Below, one piece after another: positions 9,526 to 17,968 of a DNA stretch of 64,000 nucleotides; the stretch's first letter is position 1, and every line of letters starts with the position of its first letter. Position numbers and translations under genes: made by a program. The DNA is from Clostridium rhizosphaerae (GTDB lineage: Bacteria; Bacillota; Clostridia; Clostridiales; Clostridiaceae), in contig NZ_JAESWC010000008.1 of assembly GCF_016765585.1 (NCBI RefSeq), positions 62,001 to 126,000 on the forward strand, given 5' to 3'. Under the pieces are notes generated by a model. It made no database searches. It was given only the letters and a program-made list of their open reading frames with translations, and was not told where the DNA came from.

Positions 9526-11457
9526 ATGTGTGGAATATGCGGCTTTTCTGGTGAGCTAGTTGAAAATCTAGGTATTAAGTCTCTTAAAGAAATGTTAGGA
9601 AGCCTTATTCATAGGGGGCCTGACGATGATGGTATGTACTTCAATAAGCTTATTGGGTTTGGAATGAGAAGGCTTAGTATCATAGATTTAAATAATGGAC
9701 ATCAGCCTATTCACAATGAAAATAAAAACATTTGGACTATTTTTAACGGAGAAATCTACAACTATAAATTTTTAAAAAATTTTCTTCAAATAAGAGGTCA
9801 TAAATTTTATACAAATACAGATACAGAAGTTATTGTTCATCTTTATGAAGAATATGGTGAAGATTTTATACAACATTTATCTGGAGTTTTTGCTATCGCA
9901 CTTTGGGATAATAATTTAAATAAACTTATATTAGTTAGAGATAGGCTTGGAGTTAAGCCTCTTTACTATACAATAAAAAATAATACTATTATCTTTGCCT
10001 CTGAAATAAAATCTATTTTATGCTGTGGTGCAGTAGAAAGGGAAATAAACAATAAAATAATGGGCTCATATCTAACTTTTAGATATATACCAGGAGAGCA
10101 AACCCTTTTTAATAATATATATAAACTTATGCCCGGTAATTCTTTGGTTTTTGTGAATAATAAAATTAGAATCAAACAATTTTGGAATGTAGATTTTAAT
10201 GTAGGCTTTAATGAAAAACCTGAAATTTATTATGAGGATAATATACGTTCATTACTGCAAACTGCTATACAAGACAGATTGATGAGCGACGTTCCAATTG
10301 GAGTGTTTTTAAGTGGAGGATTAGACTCTAGCATTGTACTGGCACTGGCTTCAAAACTTTCTTCAGAAAAATTGAAAACTTTTTCTGTTGCTTTCTCAAA
10401 ACCCTCTGCAAAAACAAGTTTAAGCGAGTTTAACGAACTTAATTACGCTAAAAGGGTAGCTGATTTTTATGGTTCTGAACATTATGAATATACCATAGAT
10501 ACAAAAGAAGTTATTGATGACTTAAATGATATAATTTGGTATTTGGATGAACCTTTAGGAGATCCAACTGCTATTCCTTTATATTATGTGTCAAGACTCT
10601 CTAAAAATCATTCTAAAGTAGTGCTTTCCGGTGAGGGAGCAGACGAAATATTTGCTGGATATGAAATATATAGGGAACCTAATTTAATAAACAAATATAA
10701 TAATATACCTTATTTTATTAGAAAAGGCTTCATAGAGCCTTTAGTTACCAAAATGCCTTTCAAATTTGGCAAAGACTTTTTAAGAAGGACAGAAATGAAT
10801 ATATGCAGCAGATATAGAGGTGTTGGACGTACCTTTAGGGAAGATGAAATCTTAAGACTTCTTAATTTAGATTTCTGTGAAAGTATTACAAACTCACTTG
10901 TTGAAGATTATATTTCTTCTATATACAGGACAACTGAATTAGGTGATGATATAAACAGAATGCTTTACTTTGATCAGAAGGTTTGGCTGCCAGAGGATGT
11001 TCTCATGAAATCTGATAAAATAACTATGGCAAATTCAATAGAACTAAGAGTTCCATTTTTAGATTATAGACTTGTTCAATTTGCATCTAATATTCCATCA
11101 AAGCTTAAATATAAAGGCAAGTGTGAAAAATACATATTAAAACAAGCCTTTGCAGACATACTGCCTGACTTCGTTCTAAAAAGGCAGAAGAATGGCTTTC
11201 CAGTACCTATTACTTCTTTATTAAACAGCGAATATAAAAGTTTTGCCCAAGATATCTTGTTATCTTCCTCATCTATTAACAGAGGATACTTTAACAAAAG
11301 CTATATTGAAAATCTATTTAATACAAATAGTACTCGAAATCCTTATACCTCAAGGCAAATTTGGCTGCTTTTAACCTTTGAATTATGGAATAAGCTCTAT
11401 ATAGACAATTTTAATACTAATGCAAATACTCCAAACATTATAGAGCAAACCTCATAA
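9526..11457 (+). CDS. asnB: asparagine synthase (glutamine-hydrolysing) / AsnB-type amidotransferase
   Basis: A 643-residue class II glutamine amidotransferase fused to an ATP-pyrophosphatase synthetase domain. The start is ATG at 9526 (GGAGGT upstream), which makes Cys2 of MCGICGF the N-terminal glutaminase nucleophile after Met removal; an upstream in-frame ATG at 9487 would bury it. The synthetase half carries the PP-loop FLSGGLDSS and later GEGADEIFAGY. It transfers glutamine ammonia to aspartate, or in some Firmicutes AsnB homologues to a cell-wall carboxylate such as diaminopimelate. Position behind the cis-prenyltransferase paralogue hints at an envelope role, but this is inference. 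Ends at a strong bidirectional terminator. Confidence 0.92.
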   Translation: MCGICGFSGELVENLGIKSLKEMLGSLIHRGPDDDGMYFNKLIGFGMRRLSIIDLNNGHQPIHNENKNIWTIFNGEIYNYKFLKNFLQIRGHKFYTNTDTEVIVHLYEEYGEDFIQHLSGVFAIALWDNNLNKLILVRDRLGVKPLYYTIKNNTIIFASEIKSILCCGAVEREINNKIMGSYLTFRYIPGEQTLFNNIYKLMPGNSLVFVNNKIRIKQFWNVDFNVGFNEKPEIYYEDNIRSLLQTAIQDRLMSDVPIGVFLSGGLDSSIVLALASKLSSEKLKTFSVAFSKPSAKTSLSEFNELNYAKRVADFYGSEHYEYTIDTKEVIDDLNDIIWYLDEPLGDPTAIPLYYVSRLSKNHSKVVLSGEGADEIFAGYEIYREPNLINKYNNIPYFIRKGFIEPLVTKMPFKFGKDFLRRTEMNICSRYRGVGRTFREDEILRLLNLDFCESITNSLVEDYISSIYRTTELGDDINRMLYFDQKVWLPEDVLMKSDKITMANSIELRVPFLDYRLVQFASNIPSKLKYKGKCEKYILKQAFADILPDFVLKRQKNGFPVPITSLLNSEYKSFAQDILLSSSSINRGYFNKSYIENLFNTNSTRNPYTSRQIWLLLTFELWNKLYIDNFNTNANTPNIIEQTS

Positions 11458-11495
11458 AAAATACACTGTCTCTGCTTTAGAGACAGTGTATTTTT
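11456..11495. terminator. strong bidirectional terminator
   Basis: A 17-bp perfect stem (AAAAATACACTGTCTCT with its complement) and a GCTTT loop, with A/T tracts on both sides. It serves asnB (+) and the facing nucleotidyltransferase gene (-), whose stop codon touches its right edge. Confidence 0.92.
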
Positions 11496-13954
11496 TATGC
11501 TAATTCTTCTCTTTCAAATTCTGTAATATATTGAATTCTTTTTACAAATTCTTCACTTAAGCTTTCAGCTTCAGATAAATCTTTAGCCTCAGTATAAACT
11601 TTGCATACAGGCTCTTCTGCATCTGGAAGAATTAAAACCCATCCATTATCATAATTGAGTTTCACACCCTCAATTAAATCTATAGATTTAGAATTATTCT
11701 CTTCTATTATGCTTCTCATTACCATTCCCTTCATGTTCCAAGGGCAGCTGACATCTTGCCTTTTATTATAGTATTTAGGTATTTGAGATACAATTTCCGA
11801 TAACATAATATTCTCTTCAGCCATTATATTAATCATAAAAATACATAAACCTATTGAATCCAAGCTCATTAAATATGAATTTACTACATCTCTTTTTAAT
11901 ATTTTCTTTTCATTTTTTATATAATTTTCCAGTATAGATTTTTGAGACATTTTACATCTTATGAATTTAGCACCGCAAGCTTTTGCAACCTCTTCCATTA
12001 CATTAGAAGCAATTACAGGTGCAACTAAAGTCTTAAATTTTGTTGACTTTAAAAATATAAAAGCACTTAATGCATAATATATATTATCTTTTATAATATT
12101 TCCTGTTTCATCTATGATTACAGCTTCTTCGCCTTCACCGGAAATATTTACACCAAAATTTGCACCACTTTCAACAACTTCTCTGCTAAGCCCTAAATAA
12201 TTATTATATTCGTCATAAAGCTTTATATTTATCCTTAGCTCTAAAAAAATATTTTCTATTACAGATAAAATCAATGGATTCCTAACACACAAGACAGCTT
12301 TGAATTTTTCACTTCTTATATTATGCACTCCGACCTTATTTATTATCTGTCTTACATAATACTCAATACAGTCAGACATATGAGTTATTTTTCTAAAGTC
12401 ATCCGTTTTTACTCTTCTGAAATCTTCTCTTATAAAACTGTTTTCAATTTTTCTTTCGCTAGCTTTATCAATATTACAACCATTTGAATCCATAAATAGT
12501 ATTTTTGCTTTTTGTGAATTCTCGTCATCTATAGAAACATGAATAGCACCCTGTACTCCAAAAAAAAGAATTGCATATCTTGTCATAGGGGTTACAAGCT
12601 TCTTTAAGTCATATACTTCAATACCCATAGATAAAAGACCTGTAGCAAGCGAGTACTTAAAGGTTTGGGATGCTCCATAATCATCACAGCTTATTGCTAC
12701 CTTTGATCCTGGTTTTAATAATGAACCATAAGCAGATCCAAGCTTAGAAACAAACTCCGGAGTTATATCTACATTTACTTCTCCTATTATCCCTTTTTTA
12801 CCAAAAAGAGCTCTTGATAATTTTCCTCCCCAAATTATATTTTCCTTTACAACGGTACAAGCTCCAACTTCTTTATTTGGCCAAATTCTTACACCAGGCT
12901 TTATAATAGCTCTTTCTCCTAATAAGGTTTCATCTCCAATGGCACACTCCTCAAATACTGAAACTTTTGACTCAAGCTGTACATTATTGCATAGTACTGC
13001 TCCTTTAACTTGTGCGTTACTGCCAATATAGCAATTATTTAAAATAATACTTCGTTTTATCCTTGCACCAGTAGATATTATATTAGATCTGCCTAAAATA
13101 CTGTAAGGCCCCAAATTTGAACCAGAATAAATCTTACATCCACTGCCAATATATACTGGCGCTTCAATAACAGCCTTGGGAGAAATTTCACAGCTTTCGC
13201 CTATCCAAATTCCATCCTTATATTTTTCACCTTTTATATCAACCTTCACTAAACCTTTTAGTATATCATAATGACATCTTATATACTGCTCTATATTCCC
13301 TATATCACACCAATAACCATTTTCCACAAAGCCATACATAGGTTTTTGCTCCCTTAGTAAAATAGGGAACAAATCATTACTGAAATCAAACTTTTGTTCT
13401 TTCTCATAATATGAGAAAACTTCCGGCTCCAAAATATATATGCCAGTATTAGCTTTATCGCTAAAAACTTCTCCCCAGCTTGGTTTTTCTAAAAAACCGG
13501 TTACTCTCCCTTCTTTGTCTGTTACCACTACTCCGTATTCAAGAGGCACGGCTACCTCTTTCAACACTAAAGTTGCTGTTGCTTTTCTTTTTTTATGAAA
13601 CTCTATTGCTTTAGAGATATTAATATCTGTAAGTGAATCTCCGCTTATTACAATAAACGTATCATCTAAAAAGTTTTCTGCATTTTTTACACTTCCTGCA
13701 GTTCCAAGAGGCAGCTCTTCAATATAATATCTCAAATTAACACCAAAGTCTTTTCCATCACCGAAGTATCCTATAACTTCATCAGGTAAGTATTGCAGAG
13801 TAACAGCTATATCAGTTATACCATTTTTTCTAAGCAGTTCAACTGTATATTCCATAACAGGTTTCTCAAGTATAGGCATCATTGGTTTTGGAATATTGCA
13901 GGTTAGAGGTCTAAGTCTTGTACCTTCTCCACCTGCCATAATTACCGCTTTCAT
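11495..13954 (-). CDS. sugar-phosphate nucleotidyltransferase fused to a degenerate phosphomannomutase domain
   Basis: An 819-residue protein. Residues 1-235 are a nucleotidyltransferase of the mannose-1-phosphate guanylyltransferase type (GGEGTRL at 8-14, SGDSL at 104-108, FLEKP at 154-158). About 245-375 is a left-handed beta-helix with hexapeptide repeats. About 385-805 has the phosphomannomutase/phosphoglucomutase fold. In that part the catalytic TASHNP loop aligns with SIDDEN (474-479) and the metal loop DGDGDR with SGEGEE (605-610), so phosphotransfer residues are missing. The domain is probably regulatory or structural. It is transcribed 33 bases behind a starch-synthase-like glycosyltransferase, suggesting polysaccharide or glycogen-related metabolism. 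The sugar nucleotide made is not determined from sequence. Confidence 0.87.
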   Translation of the reverse strand: MKAVIMAGGEGTRLRPLTCNIPKPMMPILEKPVMEYTVELLRKNGITDIAVTLQYLPDEVIGYFGDGKDFGVNLRYYIEELPLGTAGSVKNAENFLDDTFIVISGDSLTDINISKAIEFHKKRKATATLVLKEVAVPLEYGVVVTDKEGRVTGFLEKPSWGEVFSDKANTGIYILEPEVFSYYEKEQKFDFSNDLFPILLREQKPMYGFVENGYWCDIGNIEQYIRCHYDILKGLVKVDIKGEKYKDGIWIGESCEISPKAVIEAPVYIGSGCKIYSGSNLGPYSILGRSNIISTGARIKRSIILNNCYIGSNAQVKGAVLCNNVQLESKVSVFEECAIGDETLLGERAIIKPGVRIWPNKEVGACTVVKENIIWGGKLSRALFGKKGIIGEVNVDITPEFVSKLGSAYGSLLKPGSKVAISCDDYGASQTFKYSLATGLLSMGIEVYDLKKLVTPMTRYAILFFGVQGAIHVSIDDENSQKAKILFMDSNGCNIDKASERKIENSFIREDFRRVKTDDFRKITHMSDCIEYYVRQIINKVGVHNIRSEKFKAVLCVRNPLILSVIENIFLELRINIKLYDEYNNYLGLSREVVESGANFGVNISGEGEEAVIIDETGNIIKDNIYYALSAFIFLKSTKFKTLVAPVIASNVMEEVAKACGAKFIRCKMSQKSILENYIKNEKKILKRDVVNSYLMSLDSIGLCIFMINIMAEENIMLSEIVSQIPKYYNKRQDVSCPWNMKGMVMRSIIEENNSKSIDLIEGVKLNYDNGWVLILPDAEEPVCKVYTEAKDLSEAESLSEEFVKRIQYITEFEREELA

Positions 13955-13987
13955 AAATTCTCGTCCCCCTATTTGATTCTAAAAATA

Positions 13988-15334
13988 TTAACTGTTTGCT
14001 TTTTTTCTAGTTCTCTTAGGCTTAACAGTTATCTCCTCAGCAATTTTAACTTCATCTGCCTCTAAGTTATCAACTACTTTAACTACTTCACTCTTTTTTC
14101 TTCTAGTTGTTCCTGTACTTTTTTTCTTAACTTTTTCAATTGACACTTCCCACTCTGTACCCTTAGCTTCTTCTTTTACTTTTTCATACATTTTAACTGT
14201 AGCTTCTGCAACCTTATCCCATGAATACTTTTCTAAAACTGTTTCTATACCCTTTTCCTTTAAATGTTTTCTCAAGTCTTCTCTTCTTAATAGCTCTAAT
14301 AAATTGTCTTTAAGACTATCCTTAGAACCTGTTATTATTTTCATACCATTTGTTTTATGTTCAATAACTTCTTTAAGTCCTCCTATATCTGATGCTACTA
14401 CTGGACAGCCTGCAGCCATAGCCTCTAAAGCTACTATACCAAAGGGCTCATATAACGATGGAAATACTGCGGCATCCGCTGTCTTATACATTTTTTTCTT
14501 TGTTTCATCATCCATGTAACCTGTGAACAGAACTTTATTTTCTAGCCCAAAATATTTCACCTTTTCCTTTAATTCCTCTGTCATATCCCCTTTTCCAGCA
14601 ATAACAAATTTAATATCTTTATAGGAATTTATTATATCCGGTGCTGCATCTATCAATATTTGAACTCCTTTTTCATACACATGTCTTCCGATAAAAAACA
14701 CAATTTTTTCATTATCTAGCGCATAATTTCTTCTAAATTCCAAATCATCAAAATCTACTTTAAAATCCTCAGCATCAACACCATTTGGAATAATGTTTAT
14801 TTTGTCCAAAGGAGCACTTAATACTTGATTTATTTCTTCTTTCATATAATTGCTGCAGGCAACTATCTTCCATGCCTCATAGGTAAGTATCCATTCTGCC
14901 GAAGATATATAGCTTTGCAGTTCAGTTCTTATTCCTCCATTTCTTCCATGTTCAGTAGCATGTATCGTACATACCATAGGTATGTTGAAGGAGTTCTTTA
15001 ATGTCTTTGCTGCATATGAAGTTAGCCAATCATGAGCGTGAATAACATCAAACTTACCATGTTTGCTTATAAGCTTTACTACTTCTTCTATAATTGAAAA
15101 ATTAAGATGCATAACCCACTTTGTAAAATCTGAAGTATTGATATTATAAGGAATAACTCTGTGCACAAATACTCCAGAATCTATGGTTTCCAGTGGTGCT
15201 TCACCCTCAAAGCAAGTAACAACATGAACCTCATTTCCCAATTTCTCAAGTGCTTTTGATAGATAGTAAACGTGATTTGAAAGTCCTCCAATATTTTTAG
15301 GCGGATACTCCCAAGACAGCATTAATATCTTCAT
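13988..15334 (-). CDS. GT4-family (glycogen-synthase-like) glycosyltransferase with basic C-terminal tail
   Basis: A 448-residue GT-B glycosyltransferase. The N-terminus, SWEYPPKNIGGLSNHVYYL, is typical of GT4 and starch-synthase-like enzymes. The C-terminal donor site includes FIGRHVYEKG and PSLYEPFGIVALEAMAAG (the EX7E motif). Catalysis ends near residue 390. The last ~60 residues form a Lys/Arg-rich, low-complexity tail (KKKSTGTTRRKK, KPKRTRKKANS) with an acidic patch between; this is unusual for the family and may bind nucleic acid or anionic polymer. It is first in an operon with the nucleotidyltransferase at 11495-13954. GGGGG precedes the ATG. Donor and acceptor are unknown. Confidence 0.87.
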   Translation of the reverse strand: MKILMLSWEYPPKNIGGLSNHVYYLSKALEKLGNEVHVVTCFEGEAPLETIDSGVFVHRVIPYNINTSDFTKWVMHLNFSIIEEVVKLISKHGKFDVIHAHDWLTSYAAKTLKNSFNIPMVCTIHATEHGRNGGIRTELQSYISSAEWILTYEAWKIVACSNYMKEEINQVLSAPLDKINIIPNGVDAEDFKVDFDDLEFRRNYALDNEKIVFFIGRHVYEKGVQILIDAAPDIINSYKDIKFVIAGKGDMTEELKEKVKYFGLENKVLFTGYMDDETKKKMYKTADAAVFPSLYEPFGIVALEAMAAGCPVVASDIGGLKEVIEHKTNGMKIITGSKDSLKDNLLELLRREDLRKHLKEKGIETVLEKYSWDKVAEATVKMYEKVKEEAKGTEWEVSIEKVKKKSTGTTRRKKSEVVKVVDNLEADEVKIAEEITVKPKRTRKKANS

Positions 15335-15660
15335 TAATAATTCCCCCTTGTATTTCTTATTTTATTAATCTTTAAGTACCTTAGAATAATATGTAATTAT
15401 ATTAAACATGGTGCATAGTATGTTGATGTAAATTATTTAAAATAAAATTATATGCAACTTGAAAATAAAAATATTTCAAGTTTGCTAATCCTATTTTTCA
15501 TTATATTACCAATTATAACCTATAATTTAAAAATTTCAACTATTTGCAATATAATTATCCCAAATTAACCTATTTTTTTATATAACAAATCGATATTTCA
15601 ATTTATCATTATTTATTTTCGTTTTACTCCGTATTTCTTTCATTTTAATGTACATTTAAA

Positions 15661-15685
15661 AACGTTTACATATTATGTAAACGTT
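15661..15685. promoter_or_regulatory. 25-bp perfect palindrome in a divergent intergenic region
   Basis: AACGTTTACAT and its exact complement surround a 3-base centre. It lies in the 511-base gene-free interval 15335-15845 between the divergent glycosyltransferase and 4/5-fold repeat-protein genes. No U-tract follows, so a terminator is unlikely and a dimeric repressor operator is more plausible. The remainder of the interval is very AT-rich and shows nothing else I can support. Confidence 0.5.
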
Positions 15686-15845
15686 CAATTTTATATAAAT
15701 GCAACTTAATCACTTTTTTATTGCATTTAATTAGTGTGTAATTTCTTTTTTGTTTTATTTACTTGTAACAATTATTCCAGATAATCATAGTATGTACTGA
15801 AAAATACAAGCCTACTTTATATAATAATGGAAGGGAGATTTTTAT

Positions 15846-16136
15846 ATGAGAAGAGTATATAATACTTACTTAAGTCCTCTTGGGTATATCCAAGACACCT
15901 CAATCTATGATATTAACAATAATATGGTGGGTTTTTATGATGGCAATACTATTTTTGACGGGTATGGCTATCGTCAAGGCTATTATGACGGCAACAGATT
16001 CTATGATAACTATGGCAACTATGCAGGCTATATGAATACAAACATTATTTATAATTCCTCTAATTCTCCTATAGGCTTTACCGATAATGCATTAGACTTT
16101 TTATTAGCTGCCTCCTTATTATTCTTATTAATCTAA
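15846..16136 (+). CDS. small Tyr/Asn/Gly-rich cyclic-repeat (beta-flower-like) protein with C-terminal membrane tail
   Basis: A 96-residue protein with four 16-residue repeats from about residue 11, of the form xxG(Y/F)(Y/I)DGNxI(Y/F)DxYGN. A fifth is split between the N-terminus (VYNTYLS) and the segment after repeat four (PIGFTDN). The split repeat is what a ring-closing small beta structure would show; proteins of this kind have been called beta-flower proteins. The last 15 residues (LDFLLAASLLFLLI region) are strongly hydrophobic and could anchor it in the membrane. The function is unknown. AAGGGAG precedes the ATG. It shares design, but not repeat length or sequence, with the gene at 7186-7539. 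Confidence 0.7.
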   Translation: MRRVYNTYLSPLGYIQDTSIYDINNNMVGFYDGNTIFDGYGYRQGYYDGNRFYDNYGNYAGYMNTNIIYNSSNSPIGFTDNALDFLLAASLLFLLI

Positions 16137-16170
16137 TAAAAGTGGCAAACATCTTGTTTCTCACTTTTAT
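16136..16170 (+). terminator. probable terminator after the repeat-protein gene
   Basis: ATAAAAGTG pairs with CACTTTTAT, with an inner AAAC/GTTT stem, directly after the stop codon. The stem has an internal loop and a modest U-rich tail. Confidence 0.55.
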
Positions 16171-16202
16171 ATAGATATCACCCTTGAAAATTGAACCACA
16201 TT

Positions 16203-16235
16203 AAAAGACCTGTGACTAAAAATCACAGGTCTTTT
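16203..16235 (-). terminator. terminator of the NfeD/SPFH operon
   Basis: A 13-bp perfect stem AAAAGACCTGTGA with its complement and a 7-base loop, 8 bases after the SPFH gene stop codon. Confidence 0.85.
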
Positions 16236-16242
16236 ATAAATA

Positions 16243-17178
16243 TTACTTTTTAAGCATTTCGCCAATAGCTGCAATATTTCCAAAGGTTGATAATGCTTCA
16301 TTAGGAAGTATGAGCTTATTAGCAGGATTTTTAGCCATTTCTTGAAGAGCCTCAACTTGTTTTAATGCTATAACAGTTTCATTTGTTCCAGATTCAATAA
16401 TTGCCTTATTTACCTGCTCAATAGCTTTTGCCTGAGCCTCAGCAATGGCTTCAATAGCTCTTGCCTTACCTTCTGCTTCAAGAAGCTGGGATTCCTTCAT
16501 ACCTTCAGCACGTCTGATATTTGCTTCCTTATCAGCTTCAGCTGTAAGAATCTTAGCCTGCTTCTCTCCTTCTGCTCTGGCAATATCACTTTGTTTTTCA
16601 CCTTCAGCCTGAAGTATAGCAGCTCTCTTGTCTCTTTCAGCCCTCATTTGTTTTTCCATGGCTTGCTGAATTTCAGCTGGCGGTATTATATTTTTGATTT
16701 CAACAGAAAGTATTTTAATACCATATGCGTCAGTTATCTCATCCACAACTTGCAAAAGCTCTAAATTAATCTTATCTCTACCTGATAATACTTCATCAAG
16801 CGACATATTACCAACTATATTTCTCATATTTGTTATAGTTGAGTAAACAATACCTGATTTGTAGCTTTCAATGTTATAAACAGCATCTCTAGCATTCATA
16901 ACCTTATAGAAAATAACATTATCTATTGATATCTTAACATTATCTAAAGTTATTACATTTTGCGGCTCTATATCGAGTATTTGCTGTTTAGTTGAAATTC
17001 TTTTTCTAACAAAATCTACAAATGGTATTATAAAATGCCATCCTGGTTCTAAAACTCTATGAAACTGTCCTAACCTCTCAACCACAAACAAACTTCCTGT
17101 GTTAACAATTTTTATTGATGATACAACAAGTATTAATAATATTACTAAAACAACAAATGTTAAAAGCAATCCAGCCAT
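16243..17178 (-). CDS. SPFH-domain (stomatin/prohibitin-like) membrane protein
   Basis: A 311-residue protein with an N-terminal transmembrane helix (about 4-24), an SPFH/band-7 domain (about 25-185), and a long Ala/Glu/Lys helix (about 175-265) with repeated AEGEKQ and AEADKE heptads that drives oligomerisation. It matches the QmcA/stomatin group of membrane scaffold proteins linked to membrane microdomains and quality control. It starts one base past the stop of the upstream NfeD gene. NfeD plus SPFH is a widely conserved pair, which supports both calls. It is not HflK or HflC, since no second SPFH gene is present. Confidence 0.92.
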   Translation of the reverse strand: MAGLLLTFVVLVILLILVVSSIKIVNTGSLFVVERLGQFHRVLEPGWHFIIPFVDFVRKRISTKQQILDIEPQNVITLDNVKISIDNVIFYKVMNARDAVYNIESYKSGIVYSTITNMRNIVGNMSLDEVLSGRDKINLELLQVVDEITDAYGIKILSVEIKNIIPPAEIQQAMEKQMRAERDKRAAILQAEGEKQSDIARAEGEKQAKILTAEADKEANIRRAEGMKESQLLEAEGKARAIEAIAEAQAKAIEQVNKAIIESGTNETVIALKQVEALQEMAKNPANKLILPNEALSTFGNIAAIGEMLKK

Positions 17179-17179
17179 A

Positions 17180-17632
17180 TTATTTTATCTCCTCTCTAAC
17201 TTCTTCATTTTTATTTTTTGCAACAACTAATTTATTACCATCGATTCCAGTAATTTTGACTATATCTTCTTTTTTTATAGGTTCACCAGAATTTTTTATT
17301 GTCCAGTATATACCGTCTATTTTAACCTTAGCAGTTTCAATTATATCCTCATCAATTGTTATTTCTCTTCCGATATAACTTTCCTCCATTGTAGGTGTCT
17401 TAGCCACTGAACCTTTTAGCGTTCTTCTCACAAAAGGATACCCTATTCCCATGGAAACAGCACTTACAGCTACAAATACAATTATTTGAACTGCTGTACC
17501 TGCTCCGAAAATCAAAGCTATAATAGCTGCAATTCCCCCTACTGTAAACCATAAAAATAGAAAAGCACTGGTGGCTATGTCCACAACTAACGCCGCTACC
17601 GATATAACTACCCAGAGTAATAACGGTGTCAT
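17180..17632 (-). CDS. NfeD family membrane protein
   Basis: A 150-residue protein of the short NfeD form: three to four hydrophobic segments in residues 1-75, then a soluble OB-fold-like C-terminal domain (about 85-145) with the pattern GREITIDEDI, VKIDGIYWTIKN, IVKITGIDGNKLVV. It lacks the ClpP-class protease domain of long NfeD proteins. In this family the OB-fold is thought to contact the partner stomatin-like protein, here encoded immediately downstream. GGGGGAG precedes the ATG. Confidence 0.9.
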   Translation of the reverse strand: MTPLLLWVVISVAALVVDIATSAFLFLWFTVGGIAAIIALIFGAGTAVQIIVFVAVSAVSMGIGYPFVRRTLKGSVAKTPTMEESYIGREITIDEDIIETAKVKIDGIYWTIKNSGEPIKKEDIVKITGIDGNKLVVAKNKNEEVREEIK

Positions 17633-17866
17633 AATAACTCCCCCTTCTTTTCTAAATAATAATAATTAATACACCTTTGAGTATAATTATATAGCAAACT
17701 TTAGAAATTTAATATTATTTTCAAAAATTTTACTATGTATATATAATACAATATTTCTGATTTTTATTAAAGTTTTGTTTTAGCTTGTAAAACGTTATTT
17801 ATTACCGTCTTTAATCGCTGTTTTTATTACATTTCAACTATCTTAGCATAGCTTGGTTTTTCTTTA

Positions 17867-17931
17867 AAATTCATCATTATACTTTACGAAGATACTTATA
17901 ATGGTATAATAATGATGAAATTGAAAATTAT
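17867..17931 (+). promoter_or_regulatory. nadE promoter within an inverted repeat
   Basis: The 336-base gap 17633-17968 holds a sigma-A-like promoter: TTTACG at 17883-17888, a 16-base spacer and TATAAT at 17905-17910. It is flanked by inverted arms of TTCATCATTATAC and a matching TATAATAATGATGAA (17871-17920 region). The arms bracket the promoter and could be an operator. No other feature is visible in the gap. Confidence 0.6.
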
Positions 17932-17968
17932 ATAAAACAAATGCTTGAAATGATTGGAGTGAAAACAA

